From contig DAOSWM010000093.1 of the NCBI GenBank assembly GCA_035380045.1, forward strand, positions 1-9,745: a stretch of DNA of 9,745 bases, read 5' to 3'. Below are positions 1-7,059 of this stretch, in pieces. The notes under the pieces are model-generated. The model was given only the letters and a program-made list of their open reading frames with translations. It made no database searches and was not told where the DNA came from. Both the position numbers and the translations under genes were made by a program. Source of the DNA: DAOSWM01 sp035380045 (GTDB lineage: Bacteria > Bacteroidota > Bacteroidia > Bacteroidales > Tenuifilaceae). The stretch's first letter is position 1; each line of letters opens with the position of its first letter.

Positions 1-16
1 TCTCCCACATTTTCGG

Positions 17-24
17 TAACTTTG
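17..24 (+). promoter_or_regulatory. Promoter -7 element of gpmI
   Basis: The octamer TAACTTTG followed by CA matches the Bacteroidota primary sigma factor -7 consensus TAnnTTTG. The -33 TTTG expected about 20 bases upstream would lie at or before the start of the window, so it cannot be checked. Transcription would begin near positions 29-31, leaving a leader of about 60 bases before the gpmI start codon. Confidence 0.6.
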
Positions 25-29
25 CATTC

Positions 30-49
30 CCAAAAATTCAACTTTTTGG
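30..49 (+). other. Hairpin at the predicted 5' end of the gpmI mRNA
   Basis: A perfect 7-bp inverted repeat (CCAAAAA at 30-36, TTTTTGG at 43-49) encloses a 6-base loop. It starts almost exactly where transcription is predicted to begin, so it would form a 5'-terminal hairpin. Such structures are known to protect mRNAs from 5'-end-dependent decay. The stem is mostly A-T and therefore weak; a role is inferred only from position. Confidence 0.35.
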
Positions 50-91
50 ATTTTAAATTGTTGTAACATAATTATTATAATTTATACCTAT

Positions 92-1618
92 ATGCAAATC
101 GATAGCAAAGTTTTACTGATGATTCTCGATGGTTGGGGAATTGGCAATGGAACCAAATCGGATGTTATTTCCAGCACTCACCCTGAGAATATGACTAACC
201 TAAAAAATAAGTATCCAAACGCACAATTACTCACCTGCGGCGAGGATGTTGGACTACCCGAGGGACAAATGGGAAACTCCGAAGTTGGTCACCTGAATAT
301 TGGCGCCGGACGAGTTGTTTACCAGGATTTAGTTAGAATCAACAAAGAGATAAAGGAAGGTCTTATAGATAGCAATCCTGTTTTAACAAAAGCATTTACT
401 TACGCAAAGGAAAAGAACGTTGCCGTACATTTCATCGGACTGGTTTCCGATGGCGGTGTTCACTCAATGGACACGCATTTGTACAAGCTTTGCGACATGA
501 CCAAGGAGTACGGTTTGAACAAAGTTTTCATTCATGCGCTAACCGATGGTCGCGACACCGATCCGCAGAGCGGTTTGGGTTTTGTTCGTAATCTTGAGAA
601 TCATCTGAAAACCAGCAACGGAGTTATTGCATCGCTGATTGGTCGATACTACACAATGGACCGCGACAAGCGATGGGAAAGAGTAAAAATTGGGTACGAT
701 TTACTTGTTGACGGCGTTGGAAAACAAACTACCAGCATCACAAAATCCATTGAGGAATCCTACGCCGAAGGCGTAACCGATGAGTTTATAAAACCAATTG
801 TTCGGGTTGATGAGAGCGGAAATCCAGTTGGGAAAATCAAGGAAAATGATGTTGTAATTGGTTTTAACTTCCGCACCGATCGTCTCCGCGAAATCACCAT
901 CGCTCTTTCTCAAAAAGATATGCCCGAGCATGGAATGAAAACGATTCCGTTGCATTACGTAACTCTCACCCGCTACGACGACACTTTTAAAAATGTTCAC
1001 GTTGCATACGAAAAGGATAATTTGCTTAATACGCTCGGCGAGGTTGTTTCAAAGAATGGACTAAAACAGTTAAGAATTGCCGAAACTGAAAAGTACGCAC
1101 ACGTAACTTTCTTTTTCTCCGGCGGACGCGAAGAGGAATTCCAGGGAGAAAGCCGCGTTCTTATTCCTTCGCCAAAAGTTGCAACCTACGATCTTCAGCC
1201 TGAGATGAGCGCATTTTTAGTAAAGGATGCAATTGTGAAAGAGCTGAATAAAAACGTTCACGATTTTGTTTGCCTGAATTTCGCCAACGGCGATATGGTA
1301 GGGCATACAGGAATTTACAGCGCAATTCAATCTGCCATAAAAGCAGTTGATCAATGCGTTGGCGAAGTAGTTGAAACTGCAAAAGCGAATGGATACACAG
1401 TAATTATTATTGCCGATCACGGCAATGCCGATTATGCTGTAAATCCCGATGGATCGCCAAATACGGCTCACTCGCTGAATCCGGTTCCAATAATCTTGGT
1501 AAACGACAAGTACAAAAAAGTTGAGAACGGAATTCTTGCCGATGTTGCACCAACCATTCTCAAAATTATGGGATTGGAAATCCCTGCTGAGATGACCGGT
1601 AAGGCATTGTGTTCATAA
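92..1618 (+). CDS. gpmI: 2,3-bisphosphoglycerate-independent phosphoglycerate mutase
   Basis: Cytosolic glycolytic and gluconeogenic enzyme that interconverts 3-phosphoglycerate and 2-phosphoglycerate through a phosphoserine intermediate, using two Mn ions. At 508 residues it has the usual family length. The alkaline-phosphatase-like metal site is complete: D13 in the N-terminal LDGWG motif, catalytic S63 in GNSEVGH, then D401 and H405 in NGDMVGH, D442 and H443 in ADHGNAD, and H460. The inserted phosphotransferase domain (roughly residues 80-310) carries H124, R154-D155, R185, R191, R261 and R264, which bind substrate in characterised homologues; K334 is also kept. The start is supported by alignment of the LDGWG motif close to the N-terminus. 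A -7 promoter element lies about 68 bases upstream. The DUF3109 gene follows after 29 bases with no terminator, so the two are probably cotranscribed. Confidence 0.98.
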   Translation: MQIDSKVLLMILDGWGIGNGTKSDVISSTHPENMTNLKNKYPNAQLLTCGEDVGLPEGQMGNSEVGHLNIGAGRVVYQDLVRINKEIKEGLIDSNPVLTKAFTYAKEKNVAVHFIGLVSDGGVHSMDTHLYKLCDMTKEYGLNKVFIHALTDGRDTDPQSGLGFVRNLENHLKTSNGVIASLIGRYYTMDRDKRWERVKIGYDLLVDGVGKQTTSITKSIEESYAEGVTDEFIKPIVRVDESGNPVGKIKENDVVIGFNFRTDRLREITIALSQKDMPEHGMKTIPLHYVTLTRYDDTFKNVHVAYEKDNLLNTLGEVVSKNGLKQLRIAETEKYAHVTFFFSGGREEEFQGESRVLIPSPKVATYDLQPEMSAFLVKDAIVKELNKNVHDFVCLNFANGDMVGHTGIYSAIQSAIKAVDQCVGEVVETAKANGYTVIIIADHGNADYAVNPDGSPNTAHSLNPVPIILVNDKYKKVENGILADVAPTILKIMGLEIPAEMTGKALCS

Positions 1619-1647
1619 AAACAAATCTCGTTATCTGAGTTTATAAA

Positions 1648-2235
1648 ATGATACAAATTGACGATAAGCTGATTAGCTTCGATATTTTCGAAAAAAGTTT
1701 TTGTTGCGATTTACCTAAATGTTTGGGAACATGCTGCGTTCATGGACAATCGGGAGCACCGCTTGAATCCTATGAAGTAGAACTTCTCAAAAAGGAACTA
1801 CCCAGAATTGAGCCGTACCTCAAACCTTCGGGGCTTGAATCAATTAAAAAACAAGGCGTTGCAGTAAACGATCTCGACGGCGACCTTGTAACACCGTTAA
1901 TTGATGAGGAAGAATGCGCATATTCATACGAAGATAATGGAGTAACTTTCTGCGCAATTGAAAAAGGATGGATGGAAGGTAACGTAAAATTTCGCAAACC
2001 AATTTCGTGTCATCTTTACCCAATACGAGCAAAAAAGTATAGCACATTCACTGCGTTAAACTACGATCAGTGGAGCATTTGCCAACCTGCCAGAGAACTC
2101 GGTGAACAGATGGGATTACCAGTGTATAAATTTCTAAAAGAACCTATAATTAGGGCTTTCGGGGATAGTTTTTACACCGAACTAGAGGCTGCAGCCAAAC
2201 TTTTGGAGGAATCAAAAGAAAAAAACGATGATTAG
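1648..2235 (+). CDS. DUF3109 family cysteine-rich protein, function unknown
   Basis: A 195-residue soluble protein recognisable as the DUF3109 family, common in Bacteroidota, with no established function. It has nine cysteines arranged like a metal site: C19, C20, C25, C29 and C30 close to the N-terminus, then C90, C102, C121 in an ISCHLYPIR motif, and C145. This layout recalls the YkgJ-type family of putative zinc or iron-sulfur chelating proteins, so binding of a metal or Fe-S cluster is a reasonable inference but not shown. There is no signal peptide or membrane segment, implying a cytosolic location. The C-terminal part (about 155-190) keeps the family's conserved VYKFLKEPI stretch and ends in a charged helix. 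It lies 29 bases after gpmI, which suggests an operon, while the next gene begins 68 bases later. Confidence 0.85.
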   Translation: MIQIDDKLISFDIFEKSFCCDLPKCLGTCCVHGQSGAPLESYEVELLKKELPRIEPYLKPSGLESIKKQGVAVNDLDGDLVTPLIDEEECAYSYEDNGVTFCAIEKGWMEGNVKFRKPISCHLYPIRAKKYSTFTALNYDQWSICQPARELGEQMGLPVYKFLKEPIIRAFGDSFYTELEAAAKLLEESKEKNDD

Positions 2236-2303
2236 GTGCTTTCACTTAAAATCTTTATCTTGAGCAAAAAAACTAATTATATATCAATCAAAAAGTTAAC
2301 ATC

Positions 2304-3674
2304 ATGGATTACATTAACAAGTACATTGAGGAGAACAAGGAACGATTTCTCAACGAACTATTTGGGTTGCTTCGCATCCCATCAATCAGCTCCATCGCGG
2401 AGCACAAATCCGACATGATAAAGTGTGCTGACTACTGGAAAGATCAGCTACTCAAGGCAGGAGCCGATAAAGCAGAGGTTATGCCAACCGAAGGGAACCC
2501 CGTAGTTTACGGAGAAAAAATAATCGACCCTAAGCTGCCAACCGTACTGGTTTACGGGCACTACGATGTGATGCCAGTTGACCCGATTGAACTGTGGAAA
2601 ACCCAGCCATTCGAGCCTGTAATTCAGGATGGAAAAATTTGGGCACGCGGAGCCGACGACGACAAGGGACAAGCCTTTATGCACGCCAAGGCCTTCGAAA
2701 TAATGGTGAAAAACAACACGTTGCCCTGCAACGTAAAGTTTATGATTGAGGGCGAAGAGGAGGTTGGCTCGGTTAGCCTCGAGGCATGGCTCAAGAAGAA
2801 CAAGGAGATGCTCAAAGCCGATGTAATTCTGGTTTCCGACACTTCAATGCTTGGAAAGGATATTCCTTCAATTACAACCGGACTGCGTGGCTTGGCATAT
2901 GTTGAAGTTGAAGTTACCGGACCAAACCGCGATCTTCATTCCGGACTTTTCGGTGGAGCCGTTGCCAACCCCGCAAACATACTTGCAAAAATGATTGCAT
3001 CAATGCACGATGAGAACAACCACATAACCATTCCTGGGTTCTACGACGACGTGCTTGATGTTGACCCTGCCGAACGTGCTGAGATGAATAAGGCTCCATT
3101 CAACCTTGAAGACTACAAGAAAGCACTGGATATAAAGGAGAACTGGGGCGAGAAAGGTTTCACAACTCTGGAACGAGTTGGTATTCGTCCAACCCTCGAC
3201 GTAAACGGAATTTGGGGCGGTTACATTGGCGAGGGCGCCAAAACGGTTCTTCCTTCGAAAGCGTACGCAAAAATTTCAATGAGATTGGTTCCAAATCAGG
3301 AACACCACAAGATTGCAGAACTATTCCAAAAACACTTCGAGGCAATTGCTCCCGATTACGTAAAGGTTAAAGTTACTCCGCTACACGGAGGGCAAGGCTA
3401 CGTTTCGCCAACCAACACTCCTGCCTACCAGGCAGCAAGCAAGGCCGTTGAGGAAGTATTGGGTAAAAAACCAATCCCCTACCGTAGCGGCGGAAGTATT
3501 CCAATTATCAGCACCTTCGAGCAGGTTCTTGGGCTGAAATCAATTCTGCTTGGGTTTGGGCTCGAAAGCGACGCAATTCACTCGCCAAACGAGAACTACC
3601 CGCTTGAACAGTTCTACCGTGGAATAAAAACAATTCCACTGTTCTACAAGCATTTTGCTGAAATGAACAAGTAG
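2304..3674 (+). CDS. M20 family dipeptidase (metallopeptidase)
   Basis: A 456-residue cytosolic di-zinc peptidase of the carnosinase/CNDP-like branch of M20, expected to cleave dipeptides or similar short peptides; the exact substrate cannot be read from the sequence. All catalytic and metal residues are present: H86 and D88 in YGHYDVMPVDP, the bridging D118 in RGADDDKGQ, the catalytic base and metal glutamates E152-E153 in EGEEEVGS, D179, and the final ligand H426 in IHSPNENYP. The lid/dimerisation domain lies at about residues 200-360 and includes H212 in the DLHSG motif, which reaches across the dimer in relatives. The N-terminus is typical, supporting this start. No signal peptide is present. 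The gene follows the DUF3109 gene at 68 bases and ends in a strong terminator, so it closes the leftmost transcription unit. It looks slightly richer in G+C than hpt and adk. Confidence 0.93.
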   Translation: MDYINKYIEENKERFLNELFGLLRIPSISSIAEHKSDMIKCADYWKDQLLKAGADKAEVMPTEGNPVVYGEKIIDPKLPTVLVYGHYDVMPVDPIELWKTQPFEPVIQDGKIWARGADDDKGQAFMHAKAFEIMVKNNTLPCNVKFMIEGEEEVGSVSLEAWLKKNKEMLKADVILVSDTSMLGKDIPSITTGLRGLAYVEVEVTGPNRDLHSGLFGGAVANPANILAKMIASMHDENNHITIPGFYDDVLDVDPAERAEMNKAPFNLEDYKKALDIKENWGEKGFTTLERVGIRPTLDVNGIWGGYIGEGAKTVLPSKAYAKISMRLVPNQEHHKIAELFQKHFEAIAPDYVKVKVTPLHGGQGYVSPTNTPAYQAASKAVEEVLGKKPIPYRSGGSIPIISTFEQVLGLKSILLGFGLESDAIHSPNENYPLEQFYRGIKTIPLFYKHFAEMNK

Positions 3675-3695
3675 ATTCTGTTAATAATATTTATT

Positions 3696-3744
3696 TATCC
3701 CGAATGGTTTTTTGAAAAAATGAATCGTTCGGGATATCTTTTTT
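3696..3744 (+). terminator. Intrinsic terminator after the dipeptidase gene
   Basis: A 9-bp perfect inverted repeat (TATCCCGAA at 3696-3704 with TTCGGGATA at 3728-3736) is followed at 3739-3744 by six T. Inside the loop a second AT stem (TTTTTT at 3708-3713 with AAAAAA at 3715-3720) can stack. It lies 22 bases after the dipeptidase stop codon and separates that gene from the lipoprotein gene. There is no comparable T-run on the other strand, so it acts rightward. Confidence 0.78.
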
Positions 3745-3811
3745 GAATAATCGGGTACATTTTTCAAACGCTTTTAATAACTTGTAGGCATAATCGGAAA
3801 ACGAAAAGAGT

Positions 3812-4306
3812 ATGAAATTATCGAGAGTTATTGTGCTGGCTTTTCTTACCATGCTTGCTTTCTCCTGTAAAGAAGTGAAGAAGGAAGGATGTTTTACTCC
3901 CACAAAACAGCAGCGTGCCGAGGATGCCATTAAAAACTGGATGCTAAAAAGCAACGATCATCCCCACTATGCTCCCGTTGTATTCGGCGATGTTACCCCA
4001 CGTTTTGAGCAAACCAATCGCTCATTCCAACTCTCGATGCTAATTGCTGAAGAAGAATCGCTCAACCCCGATGGCTCTGCCAAACTCGACAGCTTGAAAA
4101 TGTTGCAGAACGAGAATCCCGGAAATTTACTTGGATACATTGTACTTCATAAGTACACAACAAAAAACATTGCAGGAGAAACAATTAGCAACGAGAACCT
4201 TTTCTTCCTTGATACGGCTTTCCGGGTTGCCTCGGTGCTAAACCCCGAATCGTTCGATATGATTCTAAATGAGAAAACTTTTTACCGGCTCGACTCGGTA
4301 GAGTAA
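3812..4306 (+). CDS. Small orphan lipoprotein, function unknown
   Basis: A 164-residue predicted lipoprotein. The N-terminus has a short basic start, a hydrophobic stretch at residues 6-17 and a lipobox ending LAFSC, giving a lipidated C19 after signal peptidase II cleavage. The mature protein begins C-K-E, and with no +2 aspartate it should go to the outer membrane; whether it faces the cell surface is uncertain. The rest (about residues 30-164) has no domain I recognise. It contains a polar helical start with several charged residues, and a C-terminal part with alternating hydrophobic residues around LLGYIVLHKY and NLFFLDTAFRVASVL that suggests a small alpha/beta fold. It stands alone after the dipeptidase terminator, and its stop codon lies nine bases from the stop of the opposing lplA. 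No convincing promoter was seen in front of it. Confidence 0.8.
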   Translation: MKLSRVIVLAFLTMLAFSCKEVKKEGCFTPTKQQRAEDAIKNWMLKSNDHPHYAPVVFGDVTPRFEQTNRSFQLSMLIAEEESLNPDGSAKLDSLKMLQNENPGNLLGYIVLHKYTTKNIAGETISNENLFFLDTAFRVASVLNPESFDMILNEKTFYRLDSVE

Positions 4307-4315
4307 GCACCAAAG

Positions 4316-5275
4316 CTACAAACTCTCAAGTATTCTTTTCACCATAGTATTACCACTATAGTTACCCGAACGGTAACGTTCGAAAAGTTTTGGCTTGCTG
4401 TGCTGTTGTCCCACAAAAAAACCAATAATATCCTCGCTTCGGCTGGTTCGCTCTGCAAAATCTAACCTTACAATCACTCCCTTTTCAACCCAAAAGGTAG
4501 CCCTAAAAACTTCGTCTCCAACATCTACTTTTCGGGTGAAGCTATAAGCGGGGGAGTAACCAAAAGTCCACTCCCAGGTTGAAAATTTTTCTTTAGCTAG
4601 CCGATGTATCGCTTCCAAATCATTCTCCGAAAATGAGTGTTCCCTCGAATGAGCATTCATTGCTTTTATGGAATCGAAAATGTGGTTGGAAAAGGTTAGC
4701 TCATCCAACTTTGGTTCAATCAAATCAATGAGATTAACAACATTTGCACGCACCGACTTAACAGCCTTATCGGAGAACCTGTCCAAATCAACGTAAAGTA
4801 CCCGAGCCAGCTGCTCAAGATTTGTTGAGAACAGCAACGTTCCATGATGCAGCACCCGGTTTTTGAAAACATGTTCGGCATTGCCAGAAATCTTTCGCCC
4901 GTTTACCAGCAGGCTGTTATGCCCTTCATGCTTGGCGTGTACGCCAATTTGTTGAAGTGCTTCAATTACAGGACGGGTAAATGCTTTAAAGTCGACCAGG
5001 TTGCCCTCGCTACCATTTTTCACAAAGCAAAAGTTAAGGTTCCCCAAATCGTGGTATACGGCGCCACCACCAGAAAGCCGTCGAACTACCGTAATCCCAT
5101 TCCGCTCTGCAAAATCAGCATCAATTTCAGCCACTGTATTCTGATGTTTCCCAACAATAACCGATGGTTCATTGCGGTACAGGAAAAAAATATCATCGCT
5201 ATAGCTCTTTAGTAAATGCTCCTCAGCAGCAATGTTGAGGTACGGATTGGTAGTTTGACTTTTAATGCAGAGCAT
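4316..5275 (-). CDS. lplA: Lipoate-protein ligase A
   Basis: A 319-residue cytosolic enzyme that activates free lipoate with ATP to lipoyl-AMP and transfers it to the lysine of lipoyl domains (2-oxoacid dehydrogenase E2 subunits and GcvH), allowing scavenging of lipoate. The catalytic domain (about 1-225) has the RRLSGGGAVYHD lipoyl-AMP loop at 65-76, the GRKISG motif with catalytic K128, and HHGTLL at 143-148. A C-terminal accessory domain (about 230-319) is present, as in the bidomain E. coli LplA, so the enzyme should carry out both half-reactions without a separate partner. The start is supported by the typical N-terminal NPYLNIAAEEHLL. Octanoyl transfer activity cannot be excluded from sequence alone. 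It lies 59 bases after the PAP2 gene in the same direction and has its own possible promoter. Confidence 0.94.
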   Translation of the reverse strand: MLCIKSQTTNPYLNIAAEEHLLKSYSDDIFFLYRNEPSVIVGKHQNTVAEIDADFAERNGITVVRRLSGGGAVYHDLGNLNFCFVKNGSEGNLVDFKAFTRPVIEALQQIGVHAKHEGHNSLLVNGRKISGNAEHVFKNRVLHHGTLLFSTNLEQLARVLYVDLDRFSDKAVKSVRANVVNLIDLIEPKLDELTFSNHIFDSIKAMNAHSREHSFSENDLEAIHRLAKEKFSTWEWTFGYSPAYSFTRKVDVGDEVFRATFWVEKGVIVRLDFAERTSRSEDIIGFFVGQQHSKPKLFERYRSGNYSGNTMVKRILESL

Positions 5276-5290
5276 TTCTAATTAATATGG

Positions 5291-5298
5291 CAAATGTA
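5291..5298 (-). promoter_or_regulatory. Possible -7 promoter element of lplA
   Basis: On the reverse strand TACATTTG matches TAnnTTTG exactly. It lies 15 bases before the lplA start codon, so the leader would be only about 10 bases. A -33 TTTG at the standard spacing is missing; the nearest one is only 13 bases upstream. Two tandem copies of the heptamer TGTCAAA (plus-strand 5302-5308 and 5309-5315) lie just upstream and could be a regulator site or chance. Confidence 0.35.
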
Positions 5299-5334
5299 TG
5301 ATGTCAAATGTCAAAAGAGGGAATGAATATGCTT

Positions 5335-5919
5335 TTAGTTTACTTCGGCTAAATCTACAATTTTAGTTTTTGAGCAAATAAGTACAAAAAGTTTCCAAAC
5401 TCCCCATCCAATTACAGCTCCCAAAAGTGAGCCAACCAAAACATCGCCGGGGTAGTGAACTCCCAGGTAAATTCGGCTGTACGAAACCACTGCTGCCCAC
5501 AGCAGAATGGCGAGGCTGAACCAGCGTGACCTGAACAACATCAGTAGGAATGTTGCAACCCCAAACGTATTGGCGGCGTGCGATGAAACGAAACCAAATT
5601 TTCCTCCACACTTCCCGTTTACCAGATGAACAATGTCCTTAATTTCGGGATTATGGCAGGGTCGTAACCTCTCAAAAACATTTTTAAAAAAATGAACGGA
5701 TATTTGGTCGGCCAAAGTAACAACAGCTGCAACAGCAACCAGAATCCAAACTGTTTTCCACCCATACTTTTTGATAATAAAATAAATGATTATCAGGTAA
5801 AGTGGAATTAAAGTTAATTTCCCAGAAACGTACCACATAATTGTATCCCAGAAAGGGGAATTGATGCCGTTGAGAATAAGGAAAAGTTTAGAGTCGATAT
5901 TTGAGAGGAATTCAATCAT
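5335..5919 (-). CDS. PAP2 family membrane phosphatase
   Basis: A 194-residue integral membrane lipid phosphatase of the PAP2 / type 2 phosphatidic acid phosphatase superfamily. The three active-site motifs are intact: KNVFERLRP at 79-87 (K79, R86, P87), the second motif at 111-114 with S113 and the histidine H114, and SRIYLGVHYPGD at 148-159 with R149, the nucleophile H155 and D159. Membrane segments are apparent at about 35-50, 56-72, 118-130, 134-148 and 160-182. Family members remove phosphate from undecaprenyl diphosphate, phosphatidylglycerol phosphate or lipid A on the outer side of the inner membrane. The sequence does not decide among these. It starts 46 bases after the obgE stop codon and has a well-formed promoter overlapping the end of obgE, so it can be expressed separately from the upstream genes. 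Confidence 0.93.
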   Translation of the reverse strand: MIEFLSNIDSKLFLILNGINSPFWDTIMWYVSGKLTLIPLYLIIIYFIIKKYGWKTVWILVAVAAVVTLADQISVHFFKNVFERLRPCHNPEIKDIVHLVNGKCGGKFGFVSSHAANTFGVATFLLMLFRSRWFSLAILLWAAVVSYSRIYLGVHYPGDVLVGSLLGAVIGWGVWKLFVLICSKTKIVDLAEVN

Positions 5920-5956
5920 TCTTTGTGCAGAAATTGTAATGTCAAACTTTATGGTT

Positions 5957-5988
5957 CAAAGATACTTACCTATTTATTTCTTCCCAAA
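5957..5988 (-). promoter_or_regulatory. Promoter of the PAP2 phosphatase gene
   Basis: On the reverse strand a -33 TTTG (5985-5988), a 20-base spacer and a -7 TATCTTTG (5957-5964) match the Bacteroidota consensus TTTG-N19-21-TAnnTTTG fully. The -33 element lies inside the last codons of obgE, and the -7 element directly after its stop codon. Transcription would begin near 5950, giving a leader of about 30 bases before the PAP2 start. Confidence 0.72.
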
Positions 5989-6955
5989 GCATATCCTTCA
6001 GCTTAACGATACCATCACCGGTAACCGATGATATGAATATGTGCATAATGTCGGGGATCTCTTTTTTCAATTCCTTTCTTAGCTCCTCATCAGTGAGGTC
6101 GCTTTTCGTAATGGCCAGCAACCTTCGTTTATCCATTAGCTCAGGATTATACTGCCTTAGCTCGTTGAGCAAAGTTTCGTACTCGTTCTGAATATTTGGG
6201 CTGTCGGCCGGAATCATAAAAAGCAGGATTGGGTTCCTTTCAATATGCCGCAGAAATCGTAGTCCTAAACCCTTGCCTTCGTGGGCGCCCTCAATAATTC
6301 CAGGTATATCGGCCACCACAAACGATCGGTTATCGCGGTAAGGGACAATTCCAATATTTGGGACAAGGGTTGTGAACGGGTAATCGGCAATTTTTGGTTT
6401 AGCTGCTGTTATTGTAGATAAGAGGGTTGATTTCCCAGCATTGGGAAAACCTACCAACCCCACATCGGCCAGAATTTTAAGCTCAAGAATAACTGCTGCC
6501 TCCATTCCATCCTCACCAGGTTGTGCAAAACGAGGAGTTTGCATGGTTGCTGATTTGAAATGCCAGTTTCCTAAACCGCCTCTTCCTCCCTTCAGCAGCA
6601 TAACCAGCTGGTCGTGCTCGGTAACCTCGCAAATATGCTCACCGGTTTCGGCATTGACGGCTACAGTTCCCAGTGGAACCTCAATTGTTATGTCATTCCC
6701 GTCAGCTCCGGTGCTTCTGCTACTACTTCCTGACTCTCCATTACTGGCAAAAATATGTCGTTGGTATTTCAGGTGAAGAAGCGTCCACAGCTGGTTGTTG
6801 CCTTTCAGGAATATATGTCCGCCACGGCCACCGTCACCCCCATCGGGACCACCTCTGGGAACAAATTTCTCACGGTGAAGATGGGCACTTCCAGCACCAC
6901 CCTTGCCCGACCTACAAAAAATTTTTACATAATCAACAAAATTTGATGGCGCCAT
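5966..6955 (-). CDS. obgE: Ribosome-associated GTPase ObgE/CgtA
   Basis: A 329-residue essential-type GTPase that acts in late assembly of the 50S ribosomal subunit and links growth to guanine nucleotide levels. The N-terminal Obg domain (about 1-158) shows the glycine-rich stretch with GGPDGGDGGRGG at 35-46 and later GGRGGLGN at 123-130. The G domain follows: P-loop GFPNAGKST at 169-177, switch I PFTT at 193-196, DIPG at 216-219, TKSD at 283-286 for guanine, and the SS pair at 309-310. The C-terminal OCT domain found in many Firmicutes proteins is absent, as usual for Bacteroidota. The start is supported by the MAxSNFVDYVKI beginning typical of this group. It lies 75 bases after adk, with which it is probably cotranscribed, although a possible weak terminator lies between them. 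Confidence 0.97.
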   Translation of the reverse strand: MAPSNFVDYVKIFCRSGKGGAGSAHLHREKFVPRGGPDGGDGGRGGHIFLKGNNQLWTLLHLKYQRHIFASNGESGSSSRSTGADGNDITIEVPLGTVAVNAETGEHICEVTEHDQLVMLLKGGRGGLGNWHFKSATMQTPRFAQPGEDGMEAAVILELKILADVGLVGFPNAGKSTLLSTITAAKPKIADYPFTTLVPNIGIVPYRDNRSFVVADIPGIIEGAHEGKGLGLRFLRHIERNPILLFMIPADSPNIQNEYETLLNELRQYNPELMDKRRLLAITKSDLTDEELRKELKKEIPDIMHIFISSVTGDGIVKLKDMLWEEINR

Positions 6956-7018
6956 AGTATAAATTGAAGCAAATAAATAATGTGAATGAAATTATTGTGA
7001 ATACTCCCTATGCAAGAC

Positions 7019-7059
7019 AAAAAAAAAGAACTACAGGGCAATGCGTTCAAGGGCATTGC
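7019..7059 (-). terminator. Possible weak terminator or attenuator at the end of adk
   Basis: Within the last codons of adk a perfect 7-bp inverted repeat (7038-7044 with 7053-7059, 8-base loop) precedes a run of nine T on the reverse strand (plus-strand A at 7019-7027). The gap of about ten bases between stem and T-run is longer than in efficient terminators, so partial read-through into obgE is more likely than full stop. Confidence 0.3.

Noticed and set aside
701..1656. Several reverse-strand open frames opposite gpmI
   Set aside because: They are shadows of a complete, well-conserved enzyme gene and overlap one another.
2236..2303. TATCTTGA before the dipeptidase as a promoter
   Set aside because: It lacks one T of the TAnnTTTG element and has no -33 box at the right distance.
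2236..2418. 60-residue plus-strand frame between the DUF3109 gene and the dipeptidase
   Set aside because: It overlaps the start of the dipeptidase in another frame, and its sequence shows no coding character.
4844..5212. 122-residue open frame on the plus strand
   Set aside because: It lies fully inside lplA on the other strand, has no family resemblance, and the lplA frame carries all expected motifs.
6441..6957. Overlapping plus-strand open frames of 111, 94 and 63 residues
   Set aside because: They are antisense to the Obg and G domains of obgE; their composition follows the reversed glycine-rich codons.
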